DNA of 18,329 nucleotides from an uncultured Chromatiaceae bacterium (GTDB taxonomy: Bacteria; Pseudomonadota; Gammaproteobacteria; Enterobacterales; Alteromonadaceae). Positions 8,155 to 18,329 of the stretch are shown one piece after another. The position numbers and the translations under genes were made by a program. Location: contig CAMLNG010000014.1 in the NCBI GenBank assembly GCA_946481195.1, positions 1-18,329 of the forward strand. Reading direction: 5' to 3'. The notes under the pieces were generated by a model that was not told where the DNA came from, did no database searches, and was given only the letters and a program-made list of their open reading frames with translations. Numbering within the stretch: position 1 is the first letter of the stretch; every line of letters starts with the position of its first letter.

Positions 8155-9000
8155 ATGCATTTACTTTGGCTGGTCACCGCAATTTGGGCCTTTAGTTTTT
8201 CTTTAATTGGTGAATTTCTTGCGGCAACAGTGGACCCTTATTTAGCCGTCAGCAGCCGGATGATACTGGCGCTGCTGTTATTCAGCCCGCTGTTACTGAG
8301 ATCCCGCACCGCACCGACACTGGCGCTGCAACTTGCCGGCATCGGCGCTGTACAGCTCGGCCTGATGTATTTGCTGCTCTACCACAGCTTTTTATATCTG
8401 TCGGTGGCTGAAGTGTTGTTGTTTACCATTCTGACGCCGGTGTATATCTCTGTGCTGGATTATTTCTGGCGCTACCAAAAATTACATTGGCGCTGGCTGG
8501 GGCCGGCGCTGCTTGCAGTTGCCGGCGCGCTGGTGATGCGTTATCAGGCGCTAAGCAGTGATTTCTGGTTTGGATTGCTGCTTATTCAGGGAGCTAACTT
8601 ATGTTTTGCCTTTGGTCAGGTCGCTTACCGGCGGCTGGCTTTAGGCACTGTTGGTTCACAGCAACAACATTTCGGTTGGTTTTTTGTCGGCGCGACCAGC
8701 GTCAGCCTGCTTGCAACAGCACTATTTGCCAACTGGCAACGGCTACCGGAGACAAAGCTGGAGTATGGCATTTTGCTCTGGCTGGGACTGGTGGCTTCCG
8801 GCCTTGGTTACTGGCTGTGGAATGCAGGCGCAAGACAAGTGAGCGCCAATCAGCTGGCTGTGATGAACAATGTGCTCATTCCGGCCGGCCTGCTGGTCAA
8901 TTTTGTGTTCTGGCAACATGCTGTCAACTGGTGGACTTTGAGTGCGGGTTCGGCGCTGATTTTGTTGAGTTTGGTTTGGGCCATGCGCCAGCGAGAATGA
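8155..9000 (+). CDS. EamA/DMT-superfamily transporter
   Basis: A 281-residue inner-membrane protein with about ten hydrophobic segments arranged as two five-helix halves, the pattern of EamA (DUF6) drug/metabolite transporters such as RhaT/YdcZ/YicL-type exporters. It begins MHLLWLVTAIWAFSFSLIGE, typical of the family's first helix (W-x-x-x-F), and the second half starts near the GLLLIQGANLCFAFGQVAYR segment with the characteristic repeated motif. I chose the ATG at 8155 because AAGGA at 8142-8146 stands 8 bases before it; a TTG-initiated extension at 8041 would add a His/Pro/Cys-rich, non-membrane 38-residue tail and has no ribosome site. Substrate unknown; export of amino acids or metabolites is typical of the family. 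Its 3' end faces katG. Confidence 0.9.
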   Translation: MHLLWLVTAIWAFSFSLIGEFLAATVDPYLAVSSRMILALLLFSPLLLRSRTAPTLALQLAGIGAVQLGLMYLLLYHSFLYLSVAEVLLFTILTPVYISVLDYFWRYQKLHWRWLGPALLAVAGALVMRYQALSSDFWFGLLLIQGANLCFAFGQVAYRRLALGTVGSQQQHFGWFFVGATSVSLLATALFANWQRLPETKLEYGILLWLGLVASGLGYWLWNAGARQVSANQLAVMNNVLIPAGLLVNFVFWQHAVNWWTLSAGSALILLSLVWAMRQRE

Positions 9001-9015
9001 GCATCAGAGCACATT

Positions 9016-9043
9016 AAAAACGCCGGCTTTTGCCGGCGTTTTT
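9016..9043. terminator. Bidirectional rho-independent terminator (transporter/katG)
   Basis: AAAAACGCCGGC at 9016-9027 and GCCGGCGTTTTT at 9032-9043 form a perfect 12-bp stem, including the A/T arms, around a TTTT loop. It sits between convergent genes and carries U tracts for both directions. Confidence 0.95.
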
Positions 9044-9061
9044 CATCGCTAAAACAGCGCG

Positions 9062-11597
<2,536 letters not shown>

Positions 11598-11626
11598 TTT
11601 ACATAAGGTTAGGTAATAGGTATAAT
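11598..11626 (+). promoter_or_regulatory. Near-consensus sigma-70 promoter for the O-antigen-ligase-like gene
   Basis: TTTACA at 11598-11603 and a perfect TATAAT at 11621-11626 are separated by exactly 17 bases. Transcription should begin near 11632, at a short GC hairpin (GCGCT 11631-11635 / AGCGC 11640-11644). This is the strongest promoter by eye in the window. Confidence 0.75.
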
Positions 11627-11735
11627 CCGCGCGCTCATTAGCGCATAGAACACATCATCGGTGCGAAGCCGAGTGCCATGGACAACCTGGCATTTCCATC
11701 ACCTGATACCTCTGTTTAATTTCCGGAGCCGGAGT

Positions 11736-13106
11736 TTGTTTTCGAAGTCTTTTGCAGGTATATCTTTAGCGCTTTACGCCGCCGTTTTTTTAGCCGGAAC
11801 CCTGTTTGCTTCCAGCATTGCCCGTATCATAGAAGTTGGAAGTCTGTTTGACTTTAAACGATTACTTGTGATCTCAGTGATTGCCTGCTCGGCCTTTATC
11901 CTGAGCTCAGCACGCCAATTGCGCAGCACCGCGTTATCTGTAGAGTCTGTGATAGCGTTGCTGATATTCACTTTTGTTGGTTTTGTATCTGCGCTGACCA
12001 GTGCCTATCCTTATTGGAGCTTTGTGGAGCTGGCCAATATTGGTTTACTGGTGCTGGCATTTTTTATTTGCAATATTTGCTGTAGCACACTGTCAAAACA
12101 ATCTGTGTTTCGCGCGGTCTATTGGTTTACAGTCCTGTTTTCACTGATTCTGTTATTACAGTTTTCACTGAAGCTTTCGCAACATCTGCTAGACGCAACG
12201 AAGCCCAGCATATTTAGCCTGATTTCTGGTTTTGACAATCCACGCATCTTAAACCAGTTACAGGTTATGTTACTGCCTTTGCTGTTTCTGCCTTTTTTAC
12301 AAAGCCATCTGCGGCATTTTCAGCAGTTGTCTATGTTGTTAATGGCCGGCCATTGGATGGTGCTTTTGCAGACAGAAGCCCGAGGGGCCTGCTTATCTCT
12401 ATTGTTAGCAGTGGGCTTGGTAAGCTGGTTCACCACACCGGTTGACCGCACTCTATTCTTGCGGGCTTTCTTCCGGTCGATGTTGCTGGGACTGATTTGT
12501 TGGGCGGTGTTTGTTGTCGCTTTTCCCTATTGGATGATTGGCGATACCAATTTACGTTTAAGAACCGGTAGTTCGGGTCGTTCCGAATTGTGGCTTTACA
12601 CGCTTAACCGTATCCCCGAATACTTTTGGCTGGGGCACGGCCCGATGAGTTTTGCCTGGGATGACGGCAAACCTTTAGCAAACGCCCATCCGCACAATGC
12701 GTCTTTGCAAATTCTGTATGAATACGGTTTTATCGGATTTGCCACTCTGCTGCTGTGGATCTGCTATTTACTGATCACTGCGCTGAAAAAACTACGCAGT
12801 TCAGATCACCCACCAGCGAACACAATTGTGTTAATGGCCATCCTGTCGGCACTGTTCTATGCCCAGGTATCGGGCGTCATTGTTATGCCGTTGACTCAAT
12901 TGATGCTGGTCTGTTTAATCGCATTTTATCAACCTCAAAGCGGGACCAGTTCTGTCTCAAACAGACAAAAGTGGATACTCAGTCTGGCCGCACTGGTGTG
13001 CAGTGTCGTATTGCTTTCTTCCTATGACAATCAGCAACTTAAAAGCTCTAAAATCCCGCGTTTGTGGCAACAGGGTCTGGTCAACACTGCAGAGCTAACC
13101 CGATAA
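11736..13106 (+). CDS. O-antigen ligase family (Wzy_C) membrane protein
   Basis: A polytopic inner-membrane protein of about 456 residues with some 11-12 hydrophobic segments. Wzy_C-family signatures lie around the large periplasmic loop: Arg216 in QTEARGACLSLLLA, SGRSELW around Arg282, and GHGPMSF followed by AHPHNASLQILYEYGFIG (His318, Asn321). The family includes WaaL ligases, Wzy polymerases and PglL-type protein O-oligosaccharyltransferases; I cannot separate these by eye. The start is uncertain. A TTG at 11736 has CGGAG at 11724-11728, 7 bases upstream, and gives a short N-terminus before the first helix; a GTG at 11661 would add 25 residues (His/Trp/Arg-rich) but has no ribosome site. 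There is no polysaccharide gene cluster around it; its nearest downstream neighbour is a GlyGly-CTERM-like surface protein in the same direction, 323 bases away. Confidence 0.85.
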   Translation: MFSKSFAGISLALYAAVFLAGTLFASSIARIIEVGSLFDFKRLLVISVIACSAFILSSARQLRSTALSVESVIALLIFTFVGFVSALTSAYPYWSFVELANIGLLVLAFFICNICCSTLSKQSVFRAVYWFTVLFSLILLLQFSLKLSQHLLDATKPSIFSLISGFDNPRILNQLQVMLLPLLFLPFLQSHLRHFQQLSMLLMAGHWMVLLQTEARGACLSLLLAVGLVSWFTTPVDRTLFLRAFFRSMLLGLICWAVFVVAFPYWMIGDTNLRLRTGSSGRSELWLYTLNRIPEYFWLGHGPMSFAWDDGKPLANAHPHNASLQILYEYGFIGFATLLLWICYLLITALKKLRSSDHPPANTIVLMAILSALFYAQVSGVIVMPLTQLMLVCLIAFYQPQSGTSSVSNRQKWILSLAALVCSVVLLSSYDNQQLKSSKIPRLWQQGLVNTAELTR

Positions 13107-13381
13107 CGCAGTATTCTGCCGTCAAAACAGGCCGTCCCTGAACTATTAGAAAACCGGTTTTGGCTTTTGTTCTGCGCTACTGCTATAGGACCACACAAAT
13201 AGCGGTAAACCAGCACTACTCTGCCGCCATAGAATTACCCCGGGTTCAAGCCGCTGAGTTACCGAAATTCATCAACGCTACAGGCAAAATTCATCTTGAA
13301 GCAATTGGAAATTTACATAGACACAAACAATAAACAAAATAATTTACCCAAATAGTTTTTGTGGGTAACATTTCTAAAGAG
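13107..13381 (+). other. Possible structured leader upstream of the FG-GAP gene
   Basis: Non-coding by my reading. It holds a 12-bp perfect palindrome AAAACCGGTTTT at 13150-13161, an inverted repeat GCTAT/ATAGC (13182-13186, 13199-13203), and a 7-bp stem TTACCCA/TGGGTAA (13344-13350, 13362-13368; 11-base loop) just before a terminator-like hairpin. I cannot assign a known riboswitch class. Confidence 0.35.
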
Positions 13382-13403
13382 TCCGGCAATGGCCGGATTT
13401 TTT
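13382..13403 (+). terminator. Terminator or attenuator just before the FG-GAP gene
   Basis: TCCGGC at 13382-13387 pairs with GCCGGA at 13392-13397 around AATG, followed by six Ts (13398-13403). It ends 26 bases before the ATG of the next gene, so it either stops read-through from the ligase gene or acts as an attenuator within the leader. Confidence 0.6.
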
Positions 13404-13429
13404 ATTGCCTAAAAAGGATATACCTCAGG

Positions 13430-16400
13430 ATGAAATCATTCCCACTCTCGTTGCTGGTATTGAGTCTGCTTTGCATGAAATCTCATGCCGTACAACAAAC
13501 TGAATTGCAAAATCAATTTAAAGATCCAATCCTCAGTCACGCTGAGAAAATCAATTATCCTGAGGACTATTTTACTGGCAGGGATATGCCAACGGGCTTA
13601 GCGACTGCATCATTCCCTATTTCCTCTGCTGAAAAAACGCTCATTGAGTCAGACTTCCAATCTGCAACTGAAAGCAAACTGAGCTCAGTACTTGAGCTCT
13701 TTGATTTGGGCGATGGCATTGGTTTTAATGGTGCCTTTAGCGGTGATTACAACGGCGATGGCATTACAGAACTGGTGCTGGCGGGACCGACAAGTATCAG
13801 CGTTGTGGAGTATCGGAATAAACAATTCACGCCAATCACCCAACTAAATTTTCCAATTGGGATGCATAGTCTGGTGCAATTCCATGATGCCGGTACGGAT
13901 AACGACTACCTGTTTTTCATCAGTGGCAACAGCGTGTTTAAATTAAATCTTGTGACCCGGCAAATTGAAGCCATCGAGACTGTCCAAGGTGCTGACAGCC
14001 TGATACTGGCAGAGCTGAATGGGCTGAACACGCCAGAACTGTTAGTGCGTAACAATAGTGGCGCGGTAAAAGTATATGACCCTGCTGCGATGAAACTGCT
14101 TACCAGCCTCTCCGGATTAAACAGTAAATTTGTCGCCGCGGGTAGTTTCACTGCAAAAGCTAAATCTGAACTGGTATTACAGGATGGCAGTATTTACCGG
14201 CTTGAGAATAACACCGCTAAGTTAGAGAAAAAACTCAGTACCGCTTTGGGTTCTCAAGCCAAAAAAATTGACGTCAATTCAGACGGGTTGGATGACCTGA
14301 TCATCTCTTATGGCTGGTACCGCATTGCTGCATTGGATCTGAATCTCGATAGTTTGATCTGGACTAAATCTACCAGTCTTGATATCTCCACGTTCGTTCT
14401 GGCCGATGCTGATCAGGACGGTAAGACCGACGTGGTATATGGTGATGGTCAGTGGGGTGCGCTCCATGCGTTTAATATGCAAACCACTGAAACATTCTGG
14501 ACTATCGGCAATCCGAATCATGGCGTGACCGGGATTATCGTCGCCGACTTAGACAATGACAAATCACTGGATATTGGTTGGGGCGGTGGCTACTCCTCCA
14601 GTGGTGGTGATTACTACTATATCCATGACGTGAAGACCCGGGCGGCGAAATGGACCAGTCCATCGCTTGATTTCCCAGCACAGGCTGTCCAGCTGGCAGA
14701 TGTGGATAATGACGGCGATTTAGACGCATTGTATGCAACACCGTCCAGCAGCAGTGGCTACAGCGGAGCCCAAATGCTGGCTTATGATTTGACGAGCAAA
14801 AAAATGCTTTGGCAGATTAGCGCTGCACCAAATAACTGGAGCCGGACCATTCAGTTCCGTGCCGGCGATTTTGACAAAGACGGCAAAACAGATATTGCCG
14901 TTGGTGCATCAGAAATTTATACCGCGACCATGTGGTTATATAACGGCAAAGATGGCAGCCTTAAAGCAAAGCAAACTTTAGGCGATGGTGACAAAATCAG
15001 CGGTATGGCTGTCGCGGATGTGAACAGCGATGGTCTTGACGAAATTATTTTTAGTACCGGTGCGCAGCACACAGGTTCAGTCGGCACGGTGCTGACAGCA
15101 CACAGCTCCATCGACGGCAAAAAGCTGAAAACCTCACCAGTGATCGATTTCAGCTGGAATGGGATGCATTCTTTGACGTCCTTTAGTTTTACAGGCCGGC
15201 AAGATGAAGTGTTTGGCCTGCAAGATGGCGCACTCTATCAATATAGTTTCACCACGAATGCTATCAAGAAAATTGGGACGCAAACAAACCTGTCAGGGTT
15301 GACCGCCGCCACTATGCAAGGGGAGCCGGCTTTATTTGCTGTCACTGACAACAACCAGCTGGTTCGGATTAATGACTCCGGCACTACCACAAATATTGCC
15401 AAATTATGCGATTATTCAGTCAAAGGTCTCAGTACTGCTGGCCCCGCGCGTTTGGTTTACGGCTGCTCCGGTGAAATTGTTGAATATAATCTGGACACGA
15501 AGGAAGAAATGTTTCGCCACTATGTCGGTGGCGACATCAGTGCCGCGCCAGTGGTGGTAAGACATCAGCAGAAGGATTTTTATATAGTACCGGGCAGTAA
15601 AGTGTCAGTGTTACAGTCTGGCGTGCAGCAGGTCTTACCGACACCGGCTCCGGTCACTTTAACGACGCATGTACTGAAAACCATCACAGGTACTTTAAAA
15701 GTGGACGGCGATGCTGATTATTTTGTGTTAAAAGGCACGCCGCAATTAGGTAAGTTTAATGTCGATGACCGTAAGGCCGGTACTTTTAGTTATCTGCCGT
15801 CGGGTAATCTCGGCAAAGAAAGTATCAGCTTTTATGCTGTAAAGGGCACTGCGTTTTCAGAACCAGCCAGTTTGACCATTGATGTTACGAATCAGGCTCC
15901 TATAGCGAGTAATCTGAATATCAGCACACACTGGAATAAGGCTGTGAACTTTAAGTTACCTGCGAAAGATGATGATGGTGAAACCCTTAAGTTTTATGTT
16001 TTAAGCCAGCCGGAGCAAGGTACAGTGCAGATGGATGGTACGACAGGGAACGTGTTGTACACCCCTTCCTCCTCCACGCTCAGTCCGGTGAGTTTCAGTT
16101 TCCACGCCAAAGATACGCTGGCGACATCTGAAACCAAAAATGTCGTGATCTCGTTAACTAACACGACACCAAAAGCAAGCCCGGTGAGTTATGTCACATC
16201 CTTTGAAACGCCCGTGAATGGTGCCTTAAAAGGCACGGATGATGATAATGATGAACTGAGCTATAGTCTTGCCAGCCAACCTGCCGCTGGTACTTTGACC
16301 CTTGATGCTAAAACCGGTCTTTTTGTGTATACACCGTCCGGCGATACTGATCAGCAAATCAGTTTTAGTTATCAGGTCAAAGATAAGTTTGCGACCTCAG

Positions 16401-16549
16401 AGAGTCAGTCCGTGACTATTCAGGTAAAGGGCAAACCAAAACCAATTGAAAACAAACCAGTTGAATCTAAATCTGGTGGAAATTTTGCGTTCATTTTCAG
16501 TGCAATTTTGTTGGTTATGGCAATGGCTCGCCGGCAGTTTGTGCGGTAA
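13430..16549 (+). CDS. Secreted FG-GAP/VCBS and cadherin-like repeat protein with GlyGly-CTERM-like tag
   Basis: A 1039-residue surface protein. The start is the ATG at 13430 (AAGGA 11 bases upstream), which begins a 20-residue signal peptide; the open frame extends further upstream but without a likely start. Residues ~85-735 form an integrin-like beta-propeller with at least seven FG-GAP calcium loops: DYNGDG 106, DVNSDG 281, DADQDG 326, DLDNDK 373, DVDNDG 424, DFDKDG 480, DVNSDG 530. Three cadherin-like/Ig repeats follow at ~741-820, 823-909 and 914-999 (recurring Q-P-x-x-G-T and Y-T/L-P-S motifs). A K/P-rich linker leads to Gly1016-Gly1017, one hydrophobic helix (1018-1033) and RRQFVR at the end, the layout of the GlyGly-CTERM tag cut by rhombosortase in type II secretion substrates. 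An adhesin or matrix role is likely, not shown. Confidence 0.9.
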   Translation: MKSFPLSLLVLSLLCMKSHAVQQTELQNQFKDPILSHAEKINYPEDYFTGRDMPTGLATASFPISSAEKTLIESDFQSATESKLSSVLELFDLGDGIGFNGAFSGDYNGDGITELVLAGPTSISVVEYRNKQFTPITQLNFPIGMHSLVQFHDAGTDNDYLFFISGNSVFKLNLVTRQIEAIETVQGADSLILAELNGLNTPELLVRNNSGAVKVYDPAAMKLLTSLSGLNSKFVAAGSFTAKAKSELVLQDGSIYRLENNTAKLEKKLSTALGSQAKKIDVNSDGLDDLIISYGWYRIAALDLNLDSLIWTKSTSLDISTFVLADADQDGKTDVVYGDGQWGALHAFNMQTTETFWTIGNPNHGVTGIIVADLDNDKSLDIGWGGGYSSSGGDYYYIHDVKTRAAKWTSPSLDFPAQAVQLADVDNDGDLDALYATPSSSSGYSGAQMLAYDLTSKKMLWQISAAPNNWSRTIQFRAGDFDKDGKTDIAVGASEIYTATMWLYNGKDGSLKAKQTLGDGDKISGMAVADVNSDGLDEIIFSTGAQHTGSVGTVLTAHSSIDGKKLKTSPVIDFSWNGMHSLTSFSFTGRQDEVFGLQDGALYQYSFTTNAIKKIGTQTNLSGLTAATMQGEPALFAVTDNNQLVRINDSGTTTNIAKLCDYSVKGLSTAGPARLVYGCSGEIVEYNLDTKEEMFRHYVGGDISAAPVVVRHQQKDFYIVPGSKVSVLQSGVQQVLPTPAPVTLTTHVLKTITGTLKVDGDADYFVLKGTPQLGKFNVDDRKAGTFSYLPSGNLGKESISFYAVKGTAFSEPASLTIDVTNQAPIASNLNISTHWNKAVNFKLPAKDDDGETLKFYVLSQPEQGTVQMDGTTGNVLYTPSSSTLSPVSFSFHAKDTLATSETKNVVISLTNTTPKASPVSYVTSFETPVNGALKGTDDDNDELSYSLASQPAAGTLTLDAKTGLFVYTPSGDTDQQISFSYQVKDKFATSESQSVTIQVKGKPKPIENKPVESKSGGNFAFIFSAILLVMAMARRQFVR

Positions 16550-16579
16550 AACATCTGTCAGTAGTCGCTCGACTCAAGT

Positions 16580-16619
16580 AAAAATGCCCGCAGGAACAAG
16601 AGACTGCGGGCATTTTTTT
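16580..16619 (+). terminator. Rho-independent terminator of the FG-GAP gene
   Basis: ATGCCCGCAG at 16584-16593 pairs perfectly with CTGCGGGCAT at 16604-16613 around a 10-base loop, flanked by A's and followed by seven Ts (16613-16619). Confidence 0.93.
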
Positions 16620-16664
16620 CTGAGGGTTATCCATTTCTGTTCGCCACTATTGGCATAACGCGCA

Positions 16665-16693
16665 CATAAACCAGTACCTCGCGCTGGTTTATG
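16665..16693 (-). terminator. Hairpin downstream of the ester-hydrolase gene
   Basis: CATAAACCAG at 16665-16674 is an exact 10-bp reverse complement of CTGGTTTATG at 16684-16693, loop of 9. It lies 15 bases past the minus-strand stop codon. No T run follows on the minus strand, so its role as a terminator is only probable. Confidence 0.5.
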
Positions 16694-16707
16694 CTTTATC
16701 GCAACAC

Positions 16708-18329
16708 CTACTGACTAACCACCGGTAAACTAATCGCTGAAGGCGCTGATGCAGTGTGATACACGCTGACTGTCGCTTTCTGGTAATCCGCTTTTTTTGC
16801 ATAAAAAATGTTATCCACATAGGTTTGCGGATTGCGGTCATACAGCGGGAACAGACTTGATTGGATTTGCACCATGATTTTATGTCCCGGCAAAAACACG
16901 TGGTTCACATGTGGCAGGCCGAACTTAAAGTTGGTCACAGCCCCTGGTTTTAGCGGTTCGGGTTTGGCGAAACTTTTGGCGTAACGGCCGCGGAAAATTT
17001 CAATACCGACCGGCATTTCAAAACCGGCCAGGCTCTCTTCCAAAGCGCCCTGGACTAAACCACCAGTGCTGGTGTTGGGGTACACATCAATCAGCTTCAC
17101 GACAAAATCGCCGTCGGTTCCTGTGGTTGCGGCAAACAAATCGACCAGCGGTTGCCCCATGATTTGCAGTGGCTTATCCAGCACGTCCGTCTGATACACC
17201 AATACGTCTGGCCGGCTTGACGCAAAACGCTGGTCTTGCACTAACCAGGGTTTCCACTGGCGGGCATCGTCCATATTGATGGGTCTGGGGACAAAAGGCA
17301 CTGGTTTAGCCGGGTCTGATACATAGTCATCTTTACCAGCAGCACCTTTGGCCGGCGGCGCAAATGACAGGCTATTATTTGCGCTCAGGTACAGTTTTTT
17401 ATCCGTACCGGCCGGCCATCGCTGGCTGACCTGCCATTGATTGGCACCTGTGGCATACGTTAGTACCGGCGGTGTTTTCGGGTCCGGTGCGCCTTTAAGG
17501 TGATGATCAAAAAACGGTTTCATATAGTTCACCCGGAATTCCTGCGCAGTATCACCGCGGAAATTCAATGCGCCTAACTTATAACCGTAATGATTCACGC
17601 CGGAATGACGCCAGGGGCCAATCACCAGTGACAACAACTTGTTGTCTTTATCCTGCGCTTCCAGCGCTTTGTATACTGCAGGCGCGCCATACGAATCTTC
17701 CTGATCCCACTGGCCAACGACCAGCATGGTTGGCACTGTCAGCTTGCGGCTGGCCATCAGCTGGTCCACTGCCTGCAGTGACCAGAACTCGGTATAAGCC
17801 GGGTTTTGCATCAGTTTTTGCACAAAAGGATACTGCTCAAAACCCCAGAGCCTGGCGAAATCGGCAGTAGAGCCGGCCTCAAGATAACGGCTGTAATCAT
17901 CAGCCACGCCCATCGCGGCGTGGCCTTCCGCGTTGGCCGTACTTTGAGACACGGCATAACTTAAGCTGTTATTGCGAAAGGCGCCATAATGAAACCAGTC
18001 ATCGCCCATCCAGCCATCCACCATCGGGCTCTGTGGCACTGCAGCTTTGAGCGCCGGATGTGGGTTAATCTCCGCCATCAGCGCGGTAAACCCCAGATAC
18101 GACGAGCCGACAATACCCACATTGCCGTTGTTTTCCGGCAGGTTCTTCACCAGCCAGTCGATGGTGTCGTAAGCGTCTGTCGACTCATCAATGCCAGTGT
18201 TATTCAGCGGCCCACTTAATGGCCGGTTGGTGACATAGTCGCCTTCTGAATTGTGCAGGCCGCGGATATCCTGATACACACGGATATAGTTGTCCTCGAC
18301 AAATTCGGCGTCCATCACCGGCATGATTT
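16708..18329 (-). CDS. Alpha-amino-acid ester hydrolase-like (CocE/NonD) hydrolase, 5' partial
   Basis: The last 538+ residues of an alpha/beta-hydrolase; the frame runs off the window at 18329, so the signal peptide and first strand are missing. Numbered from the ATG at 18324, the triad is Ser75 in GSSYLG, Asp207 in GQWDQED and His240 in GPWRHSG. The carboxylate cluster that defines alpha-amino-acid ester hydrolases is also present: Asp109 in GDDW, Glu209 and Asp210 in WDQED; the spacing agrees within one residue with the Xanthomonas enzyme as I remember it (S174, D208, D307, E309, D310, H340). The C-terminal half is the X-Pro dipeptidyl-peptidase jelly-roll (segment FLPGHKIMVQIQSSLFPLYDRN). 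Such enzymes hydrolyse or transfer acyl groups of alpha-amino acid esters and amides, including beta-lactams such as cephalexin. They are usually periplasmic or secreted. Confidence 0.92.
   Translation of the reverse strand, partial: IMPVMDAEFVEDNYIRVYQDIRGLHNSEGDYVTNRPLSGPLNNTGIDESTDAYDTIDWLVKNLPENNGNVGIVGSSYLGFTALMAEINPHPALKAAVPQSPMVDGWMGDDWFHYGAFRNNSLSYAVSQSTANAEGHAAMGVADDYSRYLEAGSTADFARLWGFEQYPFVQKLMQNPAYTEFWSLQAVDQLMASRKLTVPTMLVVGQWDQEDSYGAPAVYKALEAQDKDNKLLSLVIGPWRHSGVNHYGYKLGALNFRGDTAQEFRVNYMKPFFDHHLKGAPDPKTPPVLTYATGANQWQVSQRWPAGTDKKLYLSANNSLSFAPPAKGAAGKDDYVSDPAKPVPFVPRPINMDDARQWKPWLVQDQRFASSRPDVLVYQTDVLDKPLQIMGQPLVDLFAATTGTDGDFVVKLIDVYPNTSTGGLVQGALEESLAGFEMPVGIEIFRGRYAKSFAKPEPLKPGAVTNFKFGLPHVNHVFLPGHKIMVQIQSSLFPLYDRNPQTYVDNIFYAKKADYQKATVSVYHTASAPSAISLPVVSQ

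Noticed and set aside
13275..13310. Segment ACGCTACAGGCAAAA resembles the 5' part of a cyclic-di-GMP-I (GEMM) riboswitch
   Set aside because: The matching 3' part (GGACGCAAAGCC-like) and the tetraloop-receptor layout are missing, so I do not call a riboswitch.
13394..13409. GG-N10-GC spacing (CGGATTTTTTATTGCC) like a sigma-54 -24/-12 promoter
   Set aside because: The conserved TGGCAC part is absent and the bases are accounted for by the terminator-like hairpin and its T tail.
13430..13489. Cysteine near the end of the signal peptide of the FG-GAP protein, as a possible lipoprotein site
   Set aside because: The residues before it are SLL, which do not fit a lipobox (small residue needed at -1).

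Overview
The window looks like chromosomal DNA of a free-living, aerobic, protein-degrading gammaproteobacterium of the Alteromonadales/Chromatiales type; a Rheinheimera-like genus is my best guess, from gene content and sequence style and not from any marker gene. I see no rRNA, tRNA, CRISPR array, insertion sequence or phage gene. Most products carry export signals, so the region is mainly cell-envelope and secreted functions, interrupted by a few housekeeping or stress genes.

Layout: (1) 1-1131, the 3' end of a secreted M28 zinc peptidase, sharing a bidirectional terminator with (2) a convergent PEP-CTERM-like exported protein at 1212-2177. (3) A secreted subtilisin-family (S8) protease with a PA insert at 2583-4394, minus strand. 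(4) A small helix-hairpin-helix protein of the Cdd1/'pathogenicity locus' type at 4667-4960, minus strand. (5) A secreted metal-dependent amidohydrolase at 5210-6817, plus strand. (6) A Tat-exported lipoprotein with an intradiol-dioxygenase fold at 7108-8007. (7) An EamA/DMT-family transporter at 8155-9000, facing (8) katG, a bifunctional catalase-peroxidase at 9062-11248, across a perfect hairpin terminator. (9) An O-antigen-ligase-family (Wzy_C) membrane protein from about 11736 to 13106, preceded by a near-consensus sigma-70 promoter. (10) A 1039-residue secreted FG-GAP/cadherin-like protein ending in a GlyGly-CTERM-like tag, 13430-16549. (11) The C-terminal part of an alpha-amino-acid-ester-hydrolase/CocE-like enzyme, 16708-18329, running off the window on the minus strand.

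The M28 peptidase, S8 protease, amidohydrolase and ester hydrolase fit a lifestyle of breaking down extracellular peptides and amino-acid derivatives. Two surface proteins carry two different C-terminal sorting tags (PEP-CTERM-like and GlyGly-CTERM-like), implying that an exosortase and a rhombosortase are encoded elsewhere. The ligase directly upstream of the GlyGly-CTERM-like protein raises, as inference only, the possibility that it glycosylates exported proteins or acts on surface glycans.

I did not find a clearly new multi-gene system. The best leads are the ligase/FG-GAP pair with its structured leader, the alpha-amino-acid-ester-hydrolase signature, the Tat-lipoprotein dioxygenase with a 14-bp perfect inverted repeat upstream, and a strong over-representation of the palindrome GGCCGGCC.
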